Source of the DNA: Mycobacterium sp.
GTDB lineage: Bacteria; Actinomycetota; Actinomycetes; Mycobacteriales; Mycobacteriaceae
NCBI GenBank assembly: GCA_025965895.1
Contig: JAOPWC010000047.1
Span: 1 to 64,000 of the forward strand
Length of the DNA: 64,000 nucleotides
Reading direction: 5' to 3'
Shown here: piece after piece, positions 19,632-29,275 of the stretch
Position numbering within the stretch: the first letter of the stretch is position 1
How the letters are laid out: every line of letters starts with the position of its first letter
Notes under the pieces: model-generated
Told to the model about the DNA's origin: nothing
The model's input: only the letters and a program-made list of their open reading frames with translations
Databases searched by the model: none
Position numbers and translations under genes: made by a program

Positions 19632-20345
19632 TCAGTCGAAAAAGCGCGCCATGTGGACCAGGTCCGGTGATTCGGCTGAGTCGTCTTTGATCGGCCGCAG
19701 CTCAGCGAAGATCGTGGCGCCGTCACATGACGCGTGGAGAGGAAGCCAGGTGCGCGGCGAGCCTGCGCGACAGCAGATGCCCTTGATCGTCTGCAGATCG
19801 AGCAACCGCACATGGGTCGGATCGGCCACGGCGTTGACGTAGCGCCACCACGGTGCCAAAACGTAGGCGATGCCGTCGGGTCGCAGCACCCGGTGCACCT
19901 CGTCGATCAACGCCAGGAAGTCGATCAGGTGCTCCAGGATGTGGACGAGGAACACCCGATCCGCGCAGCAGTCCGCGAACGGCAGCGGCCGGGACAGGTC
20001 GGCCACGACGTCAACCTGCGGGGTGGCGAGCAGGTCGATGCCGAGATTGGTCGGGTACTGCTTCTGGCCGCCGCAGCCGAGATCGAGGATCACCGGCTCG
20101 CGGTCGCCGATCCGGACCCGGTCCCACACACCCAGCACACCGTCGAGCCGACCGATGAGTTCGCGGGCGGTGTCGAGGTGCGCTCGCCTGGAGACAGTGC
20201 CAGTCACGTGCGCCACGCCGCGGTCGAACCGGACCTCCAGCCCGAGGCCACTGAGCCGTTCGTCGTATTTGAACAGCTCGTCGGTGGCCCGCTGCAAGAA
20301 CCCGTCACGCAGGCGCAGCCGGTGCTGCGAAAGCGGTTCGGTCAT
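19632..20345 (-). CDS. BON-like domain fused to class I SAM-dependent methyltransferase
   Basis: LEVRFDRGVAHVTGTVSRRAHLDTARELIGRLDGVLGVWDRV (BON-like) then VILDLGCGGQKQYPTNLGIDL...ILEHLIDFLALIDEVHRVLRPDG. Confidence 0.75.
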   Translation of the reverse strand: MTEPLSQHRLRLRDGFLQRATDELFKYDERLSGLGLEVRFDRGVAHVTGTVSRRAHLDTARELIGRLDGVLGVWDRVRIGDREPVILDLGCGGQKQYPTNLGIDLLATPQVDVVADLSRPLPFADCCADRVFLVHILEHLIDFLALIDEVHRVLRPDGIAYVLAPWWRYVNAVADPTHVRLLDLQTIKGICCRAGSPRTWLPLHASCDGATIFAELRPIKDDSAESPDLVHMARFFD

Positions 20346-20446
20346 GATCCTCTGTCGGAGTCGGCGGTTTCAGGGTCCCGTCGCATGGCGTAGCCGACAG
20401 CAGCGAATCGCAAACCTGCGGCGCGAGCGACGCGAGTCGGATTGCA

Positions 20447-20923
20447 TTAGCTCGTTGCGCTCAGAGCCACCCAGAGGACGAGAAACGCGAACATGCAGGC
20501 GACGCACAAAAGATGGTCGCGCCATATCGACCGCGCAAGACGTGTCTGTTCGGCGTCGCTGTCCGTGCGGTTGCCGAGTCGAACCGCAGTCGGGACCGTT
20601 CGTGTCAGGGCGAGCAGGACGGGGCCGCCGGCGAGTGCGGCCGACACGACCACCACCCAGATTGCGTCGCGGCTGAAGACCGCGCGAAAGACGAACGTGC
20701 CCAGCAGGATCAGCATCACCAGCGCAATCAGCAGGCTCATCGGCCGTGATGTCGTCGTCGCGCGGTGGTAGTAGCCGGCGATCGAGGCGAGGACGGGTTC
20801 GGGCAGTTCGTCCCGGGATCTCCGGTGGGCGACAACCTGGACATCGAAGATGAGATCCATCCACAACACGGCAAGAAGGAAGCCGCTGCACGCGCTCAGC
20901 AAGGGTGTCACGACACGAATCAT
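20447..20923 (-). CDS. Four-TM integral membrane protein of unknown function
   Basis: MIRVVTPLLSACSGFLLAVLWMDLIFDVQ... with four hydrophobic segments. Confidence 0.65.
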   Translation of the reverse strand: MIRVVTPLLSACSGFLLAVLWMDLIFDVQVVAHRRSRDELPEPVLASIAGYYHRATTTSRPMSLLIALVMLILLGTFVFRAVFSRDAIWVVVVSAALAGGPVLLALTRTVPTAVRLGNRTDSDAEQTRLARSIWRDHLLCVACMFAFLVLWVALSATS

Positions 20924-21078
20924 CGCCGCAGAGCCCCGTTCTGCCGCATCGAAGCACCCGGTCTCCGAAGCGCTTCACCTTCGCATCGGTTCCGTAAACG
21001 TCACATCTGTCGCTTGAGTAACACCAGTAACACGCTACGTTCGGGGCCGGAACTCGACATCAAGGGGATGGGAGAACA

Positions 21079-21684
21079 ATGTCTTCGATCACGAATCGCT
21101 TTGCTGCCACCGCGGTTGCCGCCGCAGGCCTGTGCTCGGCCGTTCTGGTGCTGGGCCCCAGCGCATCGGCCGACCCGACGACGCCGGCCAATCCGGCCGT
21201 GCCCGGTCTGAACATGGTGCAGCAGCTCGCAGCGGCACCGGGGCCAGCCATCACCGGCTTGCTGCAGAGCGCAGCGGGGGCTCTCGGCGGTGTGCCGGCG
21301 ACGCCTGCCGCGCCGTCAGCCGCGACCGCGTCGGTGAGCTTGCCGCAACCGGCCACGCCGCCGCCGGCCGCCGCCGCCTCGGTCACGCTGCCCCAGCCGG
21401 CATCAGCGGCAGCGGCCGCGGCTCCCGTGGCGGGCTCCGCCCCGACGGTGCCCACAGCAGAGGTCAATCTGCCGAATATCGCGGGAGTTCCACTGCCGCT
21501 GCCCCAGCAGCTCTCCGTGCCAGCCGATTTGGCGGCCCTGATCCCCGGTGGACTTCAGCTGCCCAACCTCGGTGCCAAGCCGGCCACGACTGCCCTCAAT
21601 TCTGCTGTGACAGCGCCCGCGCGGGCCGCGGCACCCGCACAAAACCCGCTCGGGTCTCTGCTGCCGCTCTCCGCGCTTCCGTGA
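21079..21684 (+). CDS. Secreted Ala/Pro-rich low-complexity protein
   Basis: Signal peptide ending ASADP; VSLPQPA/VTLPQPA repeats. Confidence 0.7.
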   Translation: MSSITNRFAATAVAAAGLCSAVLVLGPSASADPTTPANPAVPGLNMVQQLAAAPGPAITGLLQSAAGALGGVPATPAAPSAATASVSLPQPATPPPAAAASVTLPQPASAAAAAAPVAGSAPTVPTAEVNLPNIAGVPLPLPQQLSVPADLAALIPGGLQLPNLGAKPATTALNSAVTAPARAAAPAQNPLGSLLPLSALP

Positions 21685-21774
21685 TCGCCGACAGGCGGCG
21701 CCGGGTCTCCGTGCGATGCAGGGATTTCCGCGCGCCAACAGGCTGTCCCATGCGCTGGGCGCCGCCGCCAGTCC

Positions 21775-22905
21775 TCACACGGCAGCGGCGGCGTTCAGCT
21801 CATTCAACGTGTTTGTCGCGTCGAGATACTCCTGGACCCAGCGCTCGATGACGGTAGCGGTCTTCTCGACCTTCTTCAGCTGTCCGACGACCTGACCAAC
21901 CGGATTGAAGGCGACGTCGACCGTCTGGTCCGGATATTTGTGGGTCGCCGCCACTGCTATGCCGGAAACCATGTACTGCAGCGGCATTCCGAGCGGCTCC
22001 GGGTTGCCGGGCTGCTCCCACGCGTCGGTCCACTCGTTGCGCAGCATCCGCGCCGGCTTGCCGGTGAACGAGCGGCTGCGCACGGTGTCGCGGCTGGTCG
22101 CGTTCGCGTAGGCCGCCTGCTGAACCGGGGTGTTGCCGGCTTCCTCGACCATCAGCCACTGCGACCCGGTCCACGCGCCCTGCGCACCCAGGGCAAGGGC
22201 AGCCGCGATTTGCTCGCCGCTGCCGATCCCGCCGGCCGCCAACACCGGCAACGGCGCGACCTCCTTGACCACCTGAGGCCACAGCACGATTGAGCCGACC
22301 TCCCCGCAATGCCCGCCGGCCTCACCGCCCTGGGCAATGACGACGTCCACGCCCGCATCGGCGTGCTTGCGTGCCTGAGAGGGCGAGCCGCACAGCGCGG
22401 CCACTTTGCGGCCTGACTGGTGGATCTGCTCGATCATCTCCACCGGCGGGGTGCCAAGGGCATTGGCGATGAGCGTCACCCCGGGGTGCCGCAGCGCGAC
22501 TTCTACCTGGGGGGTCGCGGTCGCCTCGGTCCAGCCGAGGAGCTGTAACGCGTTCTCATCGCTGTCGTCGATGGGGACCCCGTGGTCGGCGAGTATCTTG
22601 CGGGCGAAGTCGAGGTGCGCCTGCGGCACCATTGACTGCAGTGTCTTCTTGAGCTCGTCTGCTGATAAGTCCGAGTCCATCCCCTCGTACTTGTTCGGAA
22701 TCACGATGTCCACCCCATAGGGATGGGCACCGATGTGCTCGTCGATCCAGTTCAGCTCGATCTCGAGTTGCTCCGGGGTGAAGCCGACCGCCCCCAGCAC
22801 ACCGAAGCCGCCGGCTTTGCTGACCGCAACGACGACATCGCGGCAATGTGTGAAAGCGAAGATCGGGAACTCAATGCCGAGCTCATCGCATAGCGCAGTG
22901 TGCAT
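21775..22905 (-). CDS. Nitronate monooxygenase (2-nitropropane dioxygenase family)
   Basis: ELGIEFPIFAFTH, GVDVVIAQGGEAGGHCGEVGS, VLAAGGIGSGEQIAAALALGAQGAWTGS. Confidence 0.9.
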   Translation of the reverse strand: MHTALCDELGIEFPIFAFTHCRDVVVAVSKAGGFGVLGAVGFTPEQLEIELNWIDEHIGAHPYGVDIVIPNKYEGMDSDLSADELKKTLQSMVPQAHLDFARKILADHGVPIDDSDENALQLLGWTEATATPQVEVALRHPGVTLIANALGTPPVEMIEQIHQSGRKVAALCGSPSQARKHADAGVDVVIAQGGEAGGHCGEVGSIVLWPQVVKEVAPLPVLAAGGIGSGEQIAAALALGAQGAWTGSQWLMVEEAGNTPVQQAAYANATSRDTVRSRSFTGKPARMLRNEWTDAWEQPGNPEPLGMPLQYMVSGIAVAATHKYPDQTVDVAFNPVGQVVGQLKKVEKTATVIERWVQEYLDATNTLNELNAAAAV

Positions 22906-22930
22906 GCTGCTCCTGTGGGCCTGGGCGAGC

Positions 22931-22944
22931 TGAAACGTGTTCTA
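22931..22944. promoter_or_regulatory. KstR-like box TGAAACGTGTTCTA upstream of nitronate monooxygenase
   Basis: Full match to TnnAACnnGTTnnA, about 26 bp upstream of the start codon. Confidence 0.75.
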
Positions 22945-23070
22945 GTTTATTACTCCGGTGTCGGGCATCGCCGGTAGGGTTGACTGTGTTCGCCGACACG
23001 GCGGCAGGCGCGCCACCTTCCAGCAGTGCGGAGGACGCCCAGGCGACCTCACGACCGGCGGGAAGCTGCA

Positions 23071-24369
23071 ATGACCATCACTCAAGCGTCTGCCCAGACC
23101 GCGGACGACGCCGAAGCGGAACGTCTTCGGGCAGTCGAACGCTACGCGATCCTCGACACCCCGTCCGACGCTGCGTTCGACCGCATCGCCCGGGTGGCGG
23201 CGCGCTGCTTCGGTACCCCCATGGCCACGGTCGCGATCATCGACAGCGACCGGGTCTGGTTCAAAGCCGCGTACGGGTTAGAGGGCGTCCAGCAGATTGC
23301 GCGCGACGCCGAACCGTGGGCGTCACCGGTCGTCGGTGAAGCACCGGTTGTGGTGCGCGACGCGCTCAATGACCCCCGCATCGGCGGGAATGCCTTTGTT
23401 TACGGCACCTGCGGGATCCGGTTCTACGCCGCCGCACCGATCGTGACCTCCGACGGTTACCGCATCGGTGCCGTCAACGTCCTCGACACCGAGCCGCACA
23501 ACCCGACGGACGACGACATCGCCACGTTGTGCGATCTCGCCGGGATCGCGATGGACGAGCTCGAGCTGCGGCATTCGGCGTTGACCACCGTGCGCGCGGA
23601 GCGCGAGCTTCGCGACACGCCTGAGCTTGGTCGCGAGACCATCGAAGACTATGCGGCCGTTCTTCAGCGCTCGCTGCTGCCGCCGTCGCTGCCCAACATT
23701 CCCGGTCTGTCCCTGGCGGCGCATTATCACCCCGCGTCGTCGGCGCAGGTCGGCGGTGACTTCTATGACGTGTTCGCACTCGACAGGCAGCGCTGGGCAT
23801 TCTTCCTCGGCGACGTCGAGGGCCACGGGGCGGCAGCAGCGGCGGTCACGTCGTTGGTGCGCTACACCTTGCGGGCAGCCGCCTTGCACCATGACGATCC
23901 CACCGATGGGCTGGCCGAGCTCAACAGCGTGCTGGTGAGCGATCCCAACGAGAAGAAGTTCTGTACGGTTCTGTTCGGCCTGCTCTCCGAGGCGTCCGAA
24001 CCCAGCGTGTACGACGTCACACTCGCCACCGGCGGTCACCTGCCGGCGCTGCTGCTCGACCCTGACCGCGGCGCCGTCCAACGGGTGCGGCCCGACGGAG
24101 GCATGTTCGTCGGCGCCATTTCGGACGCCGCGTTCGAGCAGTGCACGGTGGAACTTCGTCGCGGGCAGACCCTGCTGTTGTACACCGACGGAATCACCGA
24201 AGCCCGGCCCGACGGCACCGAGTGCTTCGGCGAGGACGCGCTGTGCCGTTTCCTGGCCGACCGGATCGGTCTACCGGCCGCTCCGCTGATCAACGAGCTG
24301 GCCACCCTGGTGCTGGCACTGCGCCCTGATGATGACGTCGCCCTTCTCGCCCTGACGGCCGACCGGTAG
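23071..24369 (+). CDS. GAF-domain PP2C/SpoIIE-type serine phosphatase (RsbU-like)
   Basis: GAF region FRIARVAARCFG...; SpoIIE region QVGGDFYDVFALD, LGDVEGHGAAAAAVTS, LLYTDGITEARP, DDDVALL. Confidence 0.9.
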   Translation: MTITQASAQTADDAEAERLRAVERYAILDTPSDAAFDRIARVAARCFGTPMATVAIIDSDRVWFKAAYGLEGVQQIARDAEPWASPVVGEAPVVVRDALNDPRIGGNAFVYGTCGIRFYAAAPIVTSDGYRIGAVNVLDTEPHNPTDDDIATLCDLAGIAMDELELRHSALTTVRAERELRDTPELGRETIEDYAAVLQRSLLPPSLPNIPGLSLAAHYHPASSAQVGGDFYDVFALDRQRWAFFLGDVEGHGAAAAAVTSLVRYTLRAAALHHDDPTDGLAELNSVLVSDPNEKKFCTVLFGLLSEASEPSVYDVTLATGGHLPALLLDPDRGAVQRVRPDGGMFVGAISDAAFEQCTVELRRGQTLLLYTDGITEARPDGTECFGEDALCRFLADRIGLPAAPLINELATLVLALRPDDDVALLALTADR

Positions 24370-24519
24370 GCGGTGACACCCCCGTCATTGCCCGACTGGC
24401 TTCGGTAAAGTTCGATGTCGATCAACATTCAGCTCTTGCCAGGTTCAGCACGCAGCCTCGCGAGCGTGAAACGAGTGCCTTCGCGCCCCGCGCATGCGCA
24501 CCCACATGAGAGGTGAACC

Positions 24520-24915
24520 GTGAATCAGCAAGGTGAAGCCAGCACTCCAGGCACGGCTGCGCAGTCGCCATCGCCGGCTTGCGCCGTGGCTGAACAGTGG
24601 GTTGGCCGTGTCGTCGTCGTGTCCGCGTCCGGTGACATCGACATGCTCACCGCACCACAGCTGGAGGAGTCGATCCGTGCGGCGCTCGGCAAGGATCCGG
24701 CCGGGCTCGTCATCGATTTCACCGCGGTCGATTTCTTGGCGTCGGCGGGGATGGGAGTTCTCGTCGGTGTGCACGACGAGGTGACTCCGGACGTCAACTT
24801 CTGCGTCGTCGCGGACGGCCCGGCCACCAGTCGCCCACTGAAGCTGGTGGGTATTGCCGAGATCATCCCGGTGTATCCGACACTCGACGAGGCGTTGGCG
24901 ACACTGGGCGCATAG
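24520..24915 (+). CDS. STAS-domain anti-sigma factor antagonist (RsbV-like)
   Basis: VVSASGDIDMLTAPQLEESIRAAL...GLVIDFTAVDFLASAGMGVLVG. Confidence 0.92.
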   Translation: MNQQGEASTPGTAAQSPSPACAVAEQWVGRVVVVSASGDIDMLTAPQLEESIRAALGKDPAGLVIDFTAVDFLASAGMGVLVGVHDEVTPDVNFCVVADGPATSRPLKLVGIAEIIPVYPTLDEALATLGA

Positions 24916-24947
24916 GAAGCAGCTTTCACGGGTACTGACCAATTGCC

Positions 24948-25394
24948 ATGATCGATTCCACGTCTTCGGCCGACGTCGCGAATGCAGAGCGCTTCCGGCG
25001 CATCGGAGTTGTCGCGGACGCCGGGAGTGCCGCGTACACCAGGGAAGAATTCGCCACGTGGCTGCAGCAGTTCTTCGACCTCGACCCGATCCGGGCCAGT
25101 GACGTGGTGTTGGCGGTCAACGAAGCGTTGGCCAATGCGGCGGAGTTCGCCTATTTACTGGCTGACTATCAGGGGACGATGGACGTGCAGGCTCGCTACG
25201 ACGCGGACGAAGCGAGGTTGATGGTCACAATCTCCGACAGTGGGGTGTGGCGCATACCCGCTCCAAGCCCCGAGATCCGGATCCGTGGTCGCGGAATTCC
25301 GCTGATGCGGGCCCTGTCCGACCGGGCGAGAATCGAGACGTCGTCTACCGGTACGCAGGTATGTCTGGAATGGGACGCGATTCCCGGGCCCTGA
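24948..25394 (+). CDS. HATPase anti-sigma kinase (RsbW-like)
   Basis: DVVLAVNEALANAAEFAY (N-box), VTISDSGVWRIP, GRGIPLMRALSDRARI. Confidence 0.88.
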   Translation: MIDSTSSADVANAERFRRIGVVADAGSAAYTREEFATWLQQFFDLDPIRASDVVLAVNEALANAAEFAYLLADYQGTMDVQARYDADEARLMVTISDSGVWRIPAPSPEIRIRGRGIPLMRALSDRARIETSSTGTQVCLEWDAIPGP

Positions 25395-25694
25395 GCGTGC
25401 GGAACTCGGAACTGGAACAGCGACGGACCTCTATGGCAGGAGGAGCCATCCTCGCCGCGTCGCGCATGAGACGGGCAGCGAGCGTGGGCCGCGGTGGTTC
25501 GGCAACCTAGCGGTTATCGGCGATCAGCCATTGCCCGGGGGTCTCGCCGAGGACCGAGCGGGCCACCCCAGGCAGGTGCCCGGGTGGGACCAATCCCCGA
25601 AATTCTTTGGCACGGCAAATTTGCCGGATATCCCTTCCGGAGTTGAACGGGTTGTCTACAGTCCAGTTCTGGAGATTCGTCCGAACGTAATTGT

Positions 25695-26540
25695 TTGCAG
25701 GGGGGCAGTCCACTGGATCTGAACACCATCACAGAGGTTGTTCGCCAACCCCTGCCACGTCCCGGTGCGCAGTGGTCGCCCGGTGACGCCTGGCTGGCGG
25801 GGGGTACGTGGCTGTTTTCCGAGCCGCAGCCCGACCTTCGCCGGTTGATCGATCTCACCTCGCTGGGCTGGCCCGCTCTGGTGCCCGGCGTCGGCGGCCT
25901 GGAGATCGCCGCCACGTGTACGGTCGATCACCTGTATGCGTTCGCGGCTCCGGCGGACTGGCCGGCCGCGTCGGTGTTGAGGACGTGCTGTGAGGCGTTT
26001 TTGGCGTCGTTCAAGGTGTGGAACTCGGCGACGGTGGGCGGCAACATCTGCATGTCGCTGCCGGCGGGCCCGATGATCACGATGGCCGTGGCGCTGGAGG
26101 CGACGTACACTTTGTGGTCTACCGAGGGCGGCGAAAGACGTGTCGACGCAGCCGATTTCGTCACCGGGGATCATGAGAATGTGCTGCAGCCGGGTGAGAT
26201 CTTGCGCAGTGTGCACATTCCGGCCGCCGCGCTTGGCAAGCGCCACACGCACCGCCGCTTCACGCTGACCAAGCTGGGTCGCTCGTCGGTGTTTTTGGTC
26301 GGCACCCAAGGCCCCGACGACGGTGATCTGCTGTTGACCATTACCGCGGGCACCACCAAGCCGGTGCGGCTGAAATTTGACGCGATCCCGGATGCCGACG
26401 TGCTGGCGGCCCGGGTCGATGCCATCGAACCCGACGTGTGGTTCGCCGATGCCAATGGCAGCCCGGCTCATCGGCGGCATCTGACCAGGCATTTCGCCGA
26501 GGCGATCCGCGCCGAGCTCAGCAACGGAGGGCTGCGTTGA
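25695..26540 (+). CDS. FAD-binding subunit of xanthine dehydrogenase/CO dehydrogenase-type molybdoenzyme (CoxM-like)
   Basis: WLAGGTWLFSEPQP, FKVWNSATVGGNICMSLPAGPM. Confidence 0.9.
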   Translation: MQGGSPLDLNTITEVVRQPLPRPGAQWSPGDAWLAGGTWLFSEPQPDLRRLIDLTSLGWPALVPGVGGLEIAATCTVDHLYAFAAPADWPAASVLRTCCEAFLASFKVWNSATVGGNICMSLPAGPMITMAVALEATYTLWSTEGGERRVDAADFVTGDHENVLQPGEILRSVHIPAAALGKRHTHRRFTLTKLGRSSVFLVGTQGPDDGDLLLTITAGTTKPVRLKFDAIPDADVLAARVDAIEPDVWFADANGSPAHRRHLTRHFAEAIRAELSNGGLR

Positions 26541-29275
26541 GCTACACCGTGAACGGCCACCTGTATGACGAAGAGCCTGCGCCCGGGCAGTGCCTGCGCA
26601 CGTTCGTGCGGTCGCTGGGCTGGTTCGGCGTCAAAAAGGGTTGCGATGCCGGCGATTGCGGCGCCTGCACGGTGTGGCTGGACGGCGAACCGGTGCACAG
26701 TTGCATCACGCCGGCGTTTCGCGCCGACCGGCGCGAGGTGACCACTGTGGAGGGGCTGGGCTCAGCTGAGCAGATGCACCCGTTGCAGCGTCGGTTCCGT
26801 GACGCTCCGGGCTTTCAGTGCGGCTTCTGCACGGCCGGCATGATCATGACCGCGGCAAGTCTGTCCGAGGCGCAGAAGGACGATCTGCCGCGGGCGTTGA
26901 AGGGCAACCTGTGCCGCTGCACCGGCTACCGGGCGATCGAGGATGCGATCCGCGGCGTCGCGGCGATCCAGGAGGCCGCTGCGGGTCGGGCGGTCGGCAC
27001 CAGTGTCGGGGCTCCCGCCGGCACCGAGGTGGTGACCGGGCGCGCGGAGTACACGATGGACACCCATATGGAGGGGATGTTGCACCTGAAGGTGTTGCAT
27101 TCCCCGCACGCGCACGCCCGCGTCCGGTCGATCGATACGACCGCCGCGCTGGCTGTGCCCGGGGTGCACCGCGTGTACAGCTGGGCGGACGTGCCGCGCA
27201 GGTTGTTCTCCACCGCGATCCACACCGATCACCTGGTCGACCCCGACGACACCTACATCCTCGACAACGTGGTCCGCTTTGTCGGTCAGCGGGTGGTCGC
27301 GGTGCTGGCCGACACCGTCGCGGCCGCCGAGGAGGGCTGCCGCAGGGTGGTCGTGGACTACGAGGTGCTGGCGGCGGTGTTTGATGCTGAGGAGGCGATG
27401 GCCGAGGGCGCCCCCCAGCTGCATGGCTCCGGGGACCCGTTCGTCCACGCCCCGGTGCATAATGTGCTGTTGGAGTTGCACGGTGAGATCGGCGACGTCG
27501 AGGCCGGCTTCGCCCAGGCCGACGTGATCCATGAGGGCAGCTACTTCTCGCCGCGGGTGCAGCACGCGCATCTGGAGACGCACGGCTCGATCGCCTGGAT
27601 GCAGGACGGCAGGCTTCACGTGCGTACGAGCTCGCAGTCCCCGTCGATCGCCAAAGTTAAACTGTCGCATCTGTTTGATCTGCGCCCCGATCAGCTGCGG
27701 GTGTTCTGTAAACGGGTCGGTGGCGGGTTTGGCGGCAAGCAGGAGGTGATCTCCGAGGACCTGGTGGCGCTGGCCGCCCTCGACACCGGGCGCCCGGTGT
27801 GCTTGGAGTTCACCCGGGCAGACGAGTTCACCACGGCCTCGCCGCGCCATCCGATGAAGATCACCGTCAAGCTCGGTGCCCGCGCCGACGGCACGCTGAC
27901 CGCGTTGCAGGTCCGCAACGTGTCCAACACCGGCGCCTACGGCAATCACGGCGGCGAGACGTTGTTCGCGGGCGGGGCGGCGGTCGCGCTCTACCGCTGT
28001 CCGAACAAGAAGTTCGACGGCTACGCGGTCTACACCAACACGGTGCCCAGTGGTGCGCTGCGCGGCTACGGCATGACCCAGCCAGCGTTTGCGGTGGAGT
28101 CGGCGATGCACGAACTGGCCGTGGCGCTGGGCATGGACCCCCTCGAGCTGCGCCGGCGCAATATCGTGCGGCCCGGGGACGCGCTGCTGGGGATCCACGA
28201 CCAGCCCGACGATGTGGAGTTCACCGAGGACGGCGTGGGCCGGTGCATCGACCTCGTCGACGCCGCGCTGCGCGCCCACAGCGACGGGCAGCCGCTGGGT
28301 GAGGACTGGCTCATCGGCACCGGCACGGCCAGCTCGCTGCACGAGACCGCACCGCCCACCGACCACACCTGCGAGGCATGGGCCACCCTGGACGAAGACG
28401 GCATCTACGAGATCGCTGTCGGCACTGTCGAAATGGGCGAGGGCACCTCCACCGCGCACGTGCAGATCGCGGCCACCGTGCTGGGCACCACCCCGTCGCG
28501 GATACGGCTGGTGCAGTCCGACACCGACCGCACCGGGTTCGACACCGGGGTATTCGCCAGCGCCGGTCTGTTCGTCGCCGGCAACGCCGTCCAGCGCGCG
28601 TCCACCGCGCTGCGCGAGCGCATCCTGCGCTTCGCCGCGGCCCACACTCACACCGACCTCACCACGGGCGGGATGGACGATGACGCGGTGCGCTGCGGGC
28701 ACACCCGGGTCCCGCTGACCGAGCTTGTGCACGAGGCCGGGCGGCGCGGGATCCGGTTCACCGAGGCCCGCAAGGCCTTCGGCTCGCCGCGCAGCGTCAC
28801 GTCCAACACCCACGGTTTCCGCATCGCGGTGCACCGGGTCACCGGCGAGATCCGCATCCTGTACAGCGTGCAGGCCACCGACGCCGGCGTGGTGATCAAT
28901 CCCGCGCAGGTGCGCGGGCAGGTCGAAGGTGGGGTCGCGCAGGGCATCGGCTTCGTGTTGACCGAAAACCACCACGTCGACGACCACGGTGTCATGGTCA
29001 ACCCCACCCTGCGCAGCTACCGCATCCCCACCTTCGCCGACATCCCGCGCACCCAGGTGATCCTGGTGGACTCGACCGACTCGGTGGGCCCGATGCGGTC
29101 CAAAGGCATGGCCGAGTGCTGCATCAACCCGGTCGCACCGGCACTGGCCAACGCGCTGCACGACGCCACCGGAGTGCGCTACCGCGAACTGCCGCTGACC
29201 CCCGAACGCATCTACGACCGCCTCCCGTCAGCCACGCTGATCCCCACGACGGCCTGGCCCGCGCAGACGCGATGA
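26537..29275 (+). CDS. Fused [2Fe-2S] plus molybdopterin-binding subunit of xanthine dehydrogenase-family enzyme
   Basis: GVKKGCDAGDCGACTVWLDGEPVHSC, GFQCGFCTAGMIM, LCRCTGYRAIEDAI, then XDH large-subunit motifs VGGGFGGKQEV, GALRGYGMTQPAFAVE; TTG start overlaps upstream TGA. Confidence 0.92.
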   Translation: MSYTVNGHLYDEEPAPGQCLRTFVRSLGWFGVKKGCDAGDCGACTVWLDGEPVHSCITPAFRADRREVTTVEGLGSAEQMHPLQRRFRDAPGFQCGFCTAGMIMTAASLSEAQKDDLPRALKGNLCRCTGYRAIEDAIRGVAAIQEAAAGRAVGTSVGAPAGTEVVTGRAEYTMDTHMEGMLHLKVLHSPHAHARVRSIDTTAALAVPGVHRVYSWADVPRRLFSTAIHTDHLVDPDDTYILDNVVRFVGQRVVAVLADTVAAAEEGCRRVVVDYEVLAAVFDAEEAMAEGAPQLHGSGDPFVHAPVHNVLLELHGEIGDVEAGFAQADVIHEGSYFSPRVQHAHLETHGSIAWMQDGRLHVRTSSQSPSIAKVKLSHLFDLRPDQLRVFCKRVGGGFGGKQEVISEDLVALAALDTGRPVCLEFTRADEFTTASPRHPMKITVKLGARADGTLTALQVRNVSNTGAYGNHGGETLFAGGAAVALYRCPNKKFDGYAVYTNTVPSGALRGYGMTQPAFAVESAMHELAVALGMDPLELRRRNIVRPGDALLGIHDQPDDVEFTEDGVGRCIDLVDAALRAHSDGQPLGEDWLIGTGTASSLHETAPPTDHTCEAWATLDEDGIYEIAVGTVEMGEGTSTAHVQIAATVLGTTPSRIRLVQSDTDRTGFDTGVFASAGLFVAGNAVQRASTALRERILRFAAAHTHTDLTTGGMDDDAVRCGHTRVPLTELVHEAGRRGIRFTEARKAFGSPRSVTSNTHGFRIAVHRVTGEIRILYSVQATDAGVVINPAQVRGQVEGGVAQGIGFVLTENHHVDDHGVMVNPTLRSYRIPTFADIPRTQVILVDSTDSVGPMRSKGMAECCINPVAPALANALHDATGVRYRELPLTPERIYDRLPSATLIPTTAWPAQTR

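Noticed and set aside
26762-29161. 799-aa minus-strand ORF opposite the molybdenum hydroxylase
   Set aside because: Antisense shadow ORF of high-GC codon bias; His/Arg/Gly-rich, no domain; the plus strand has a clear XDH family match
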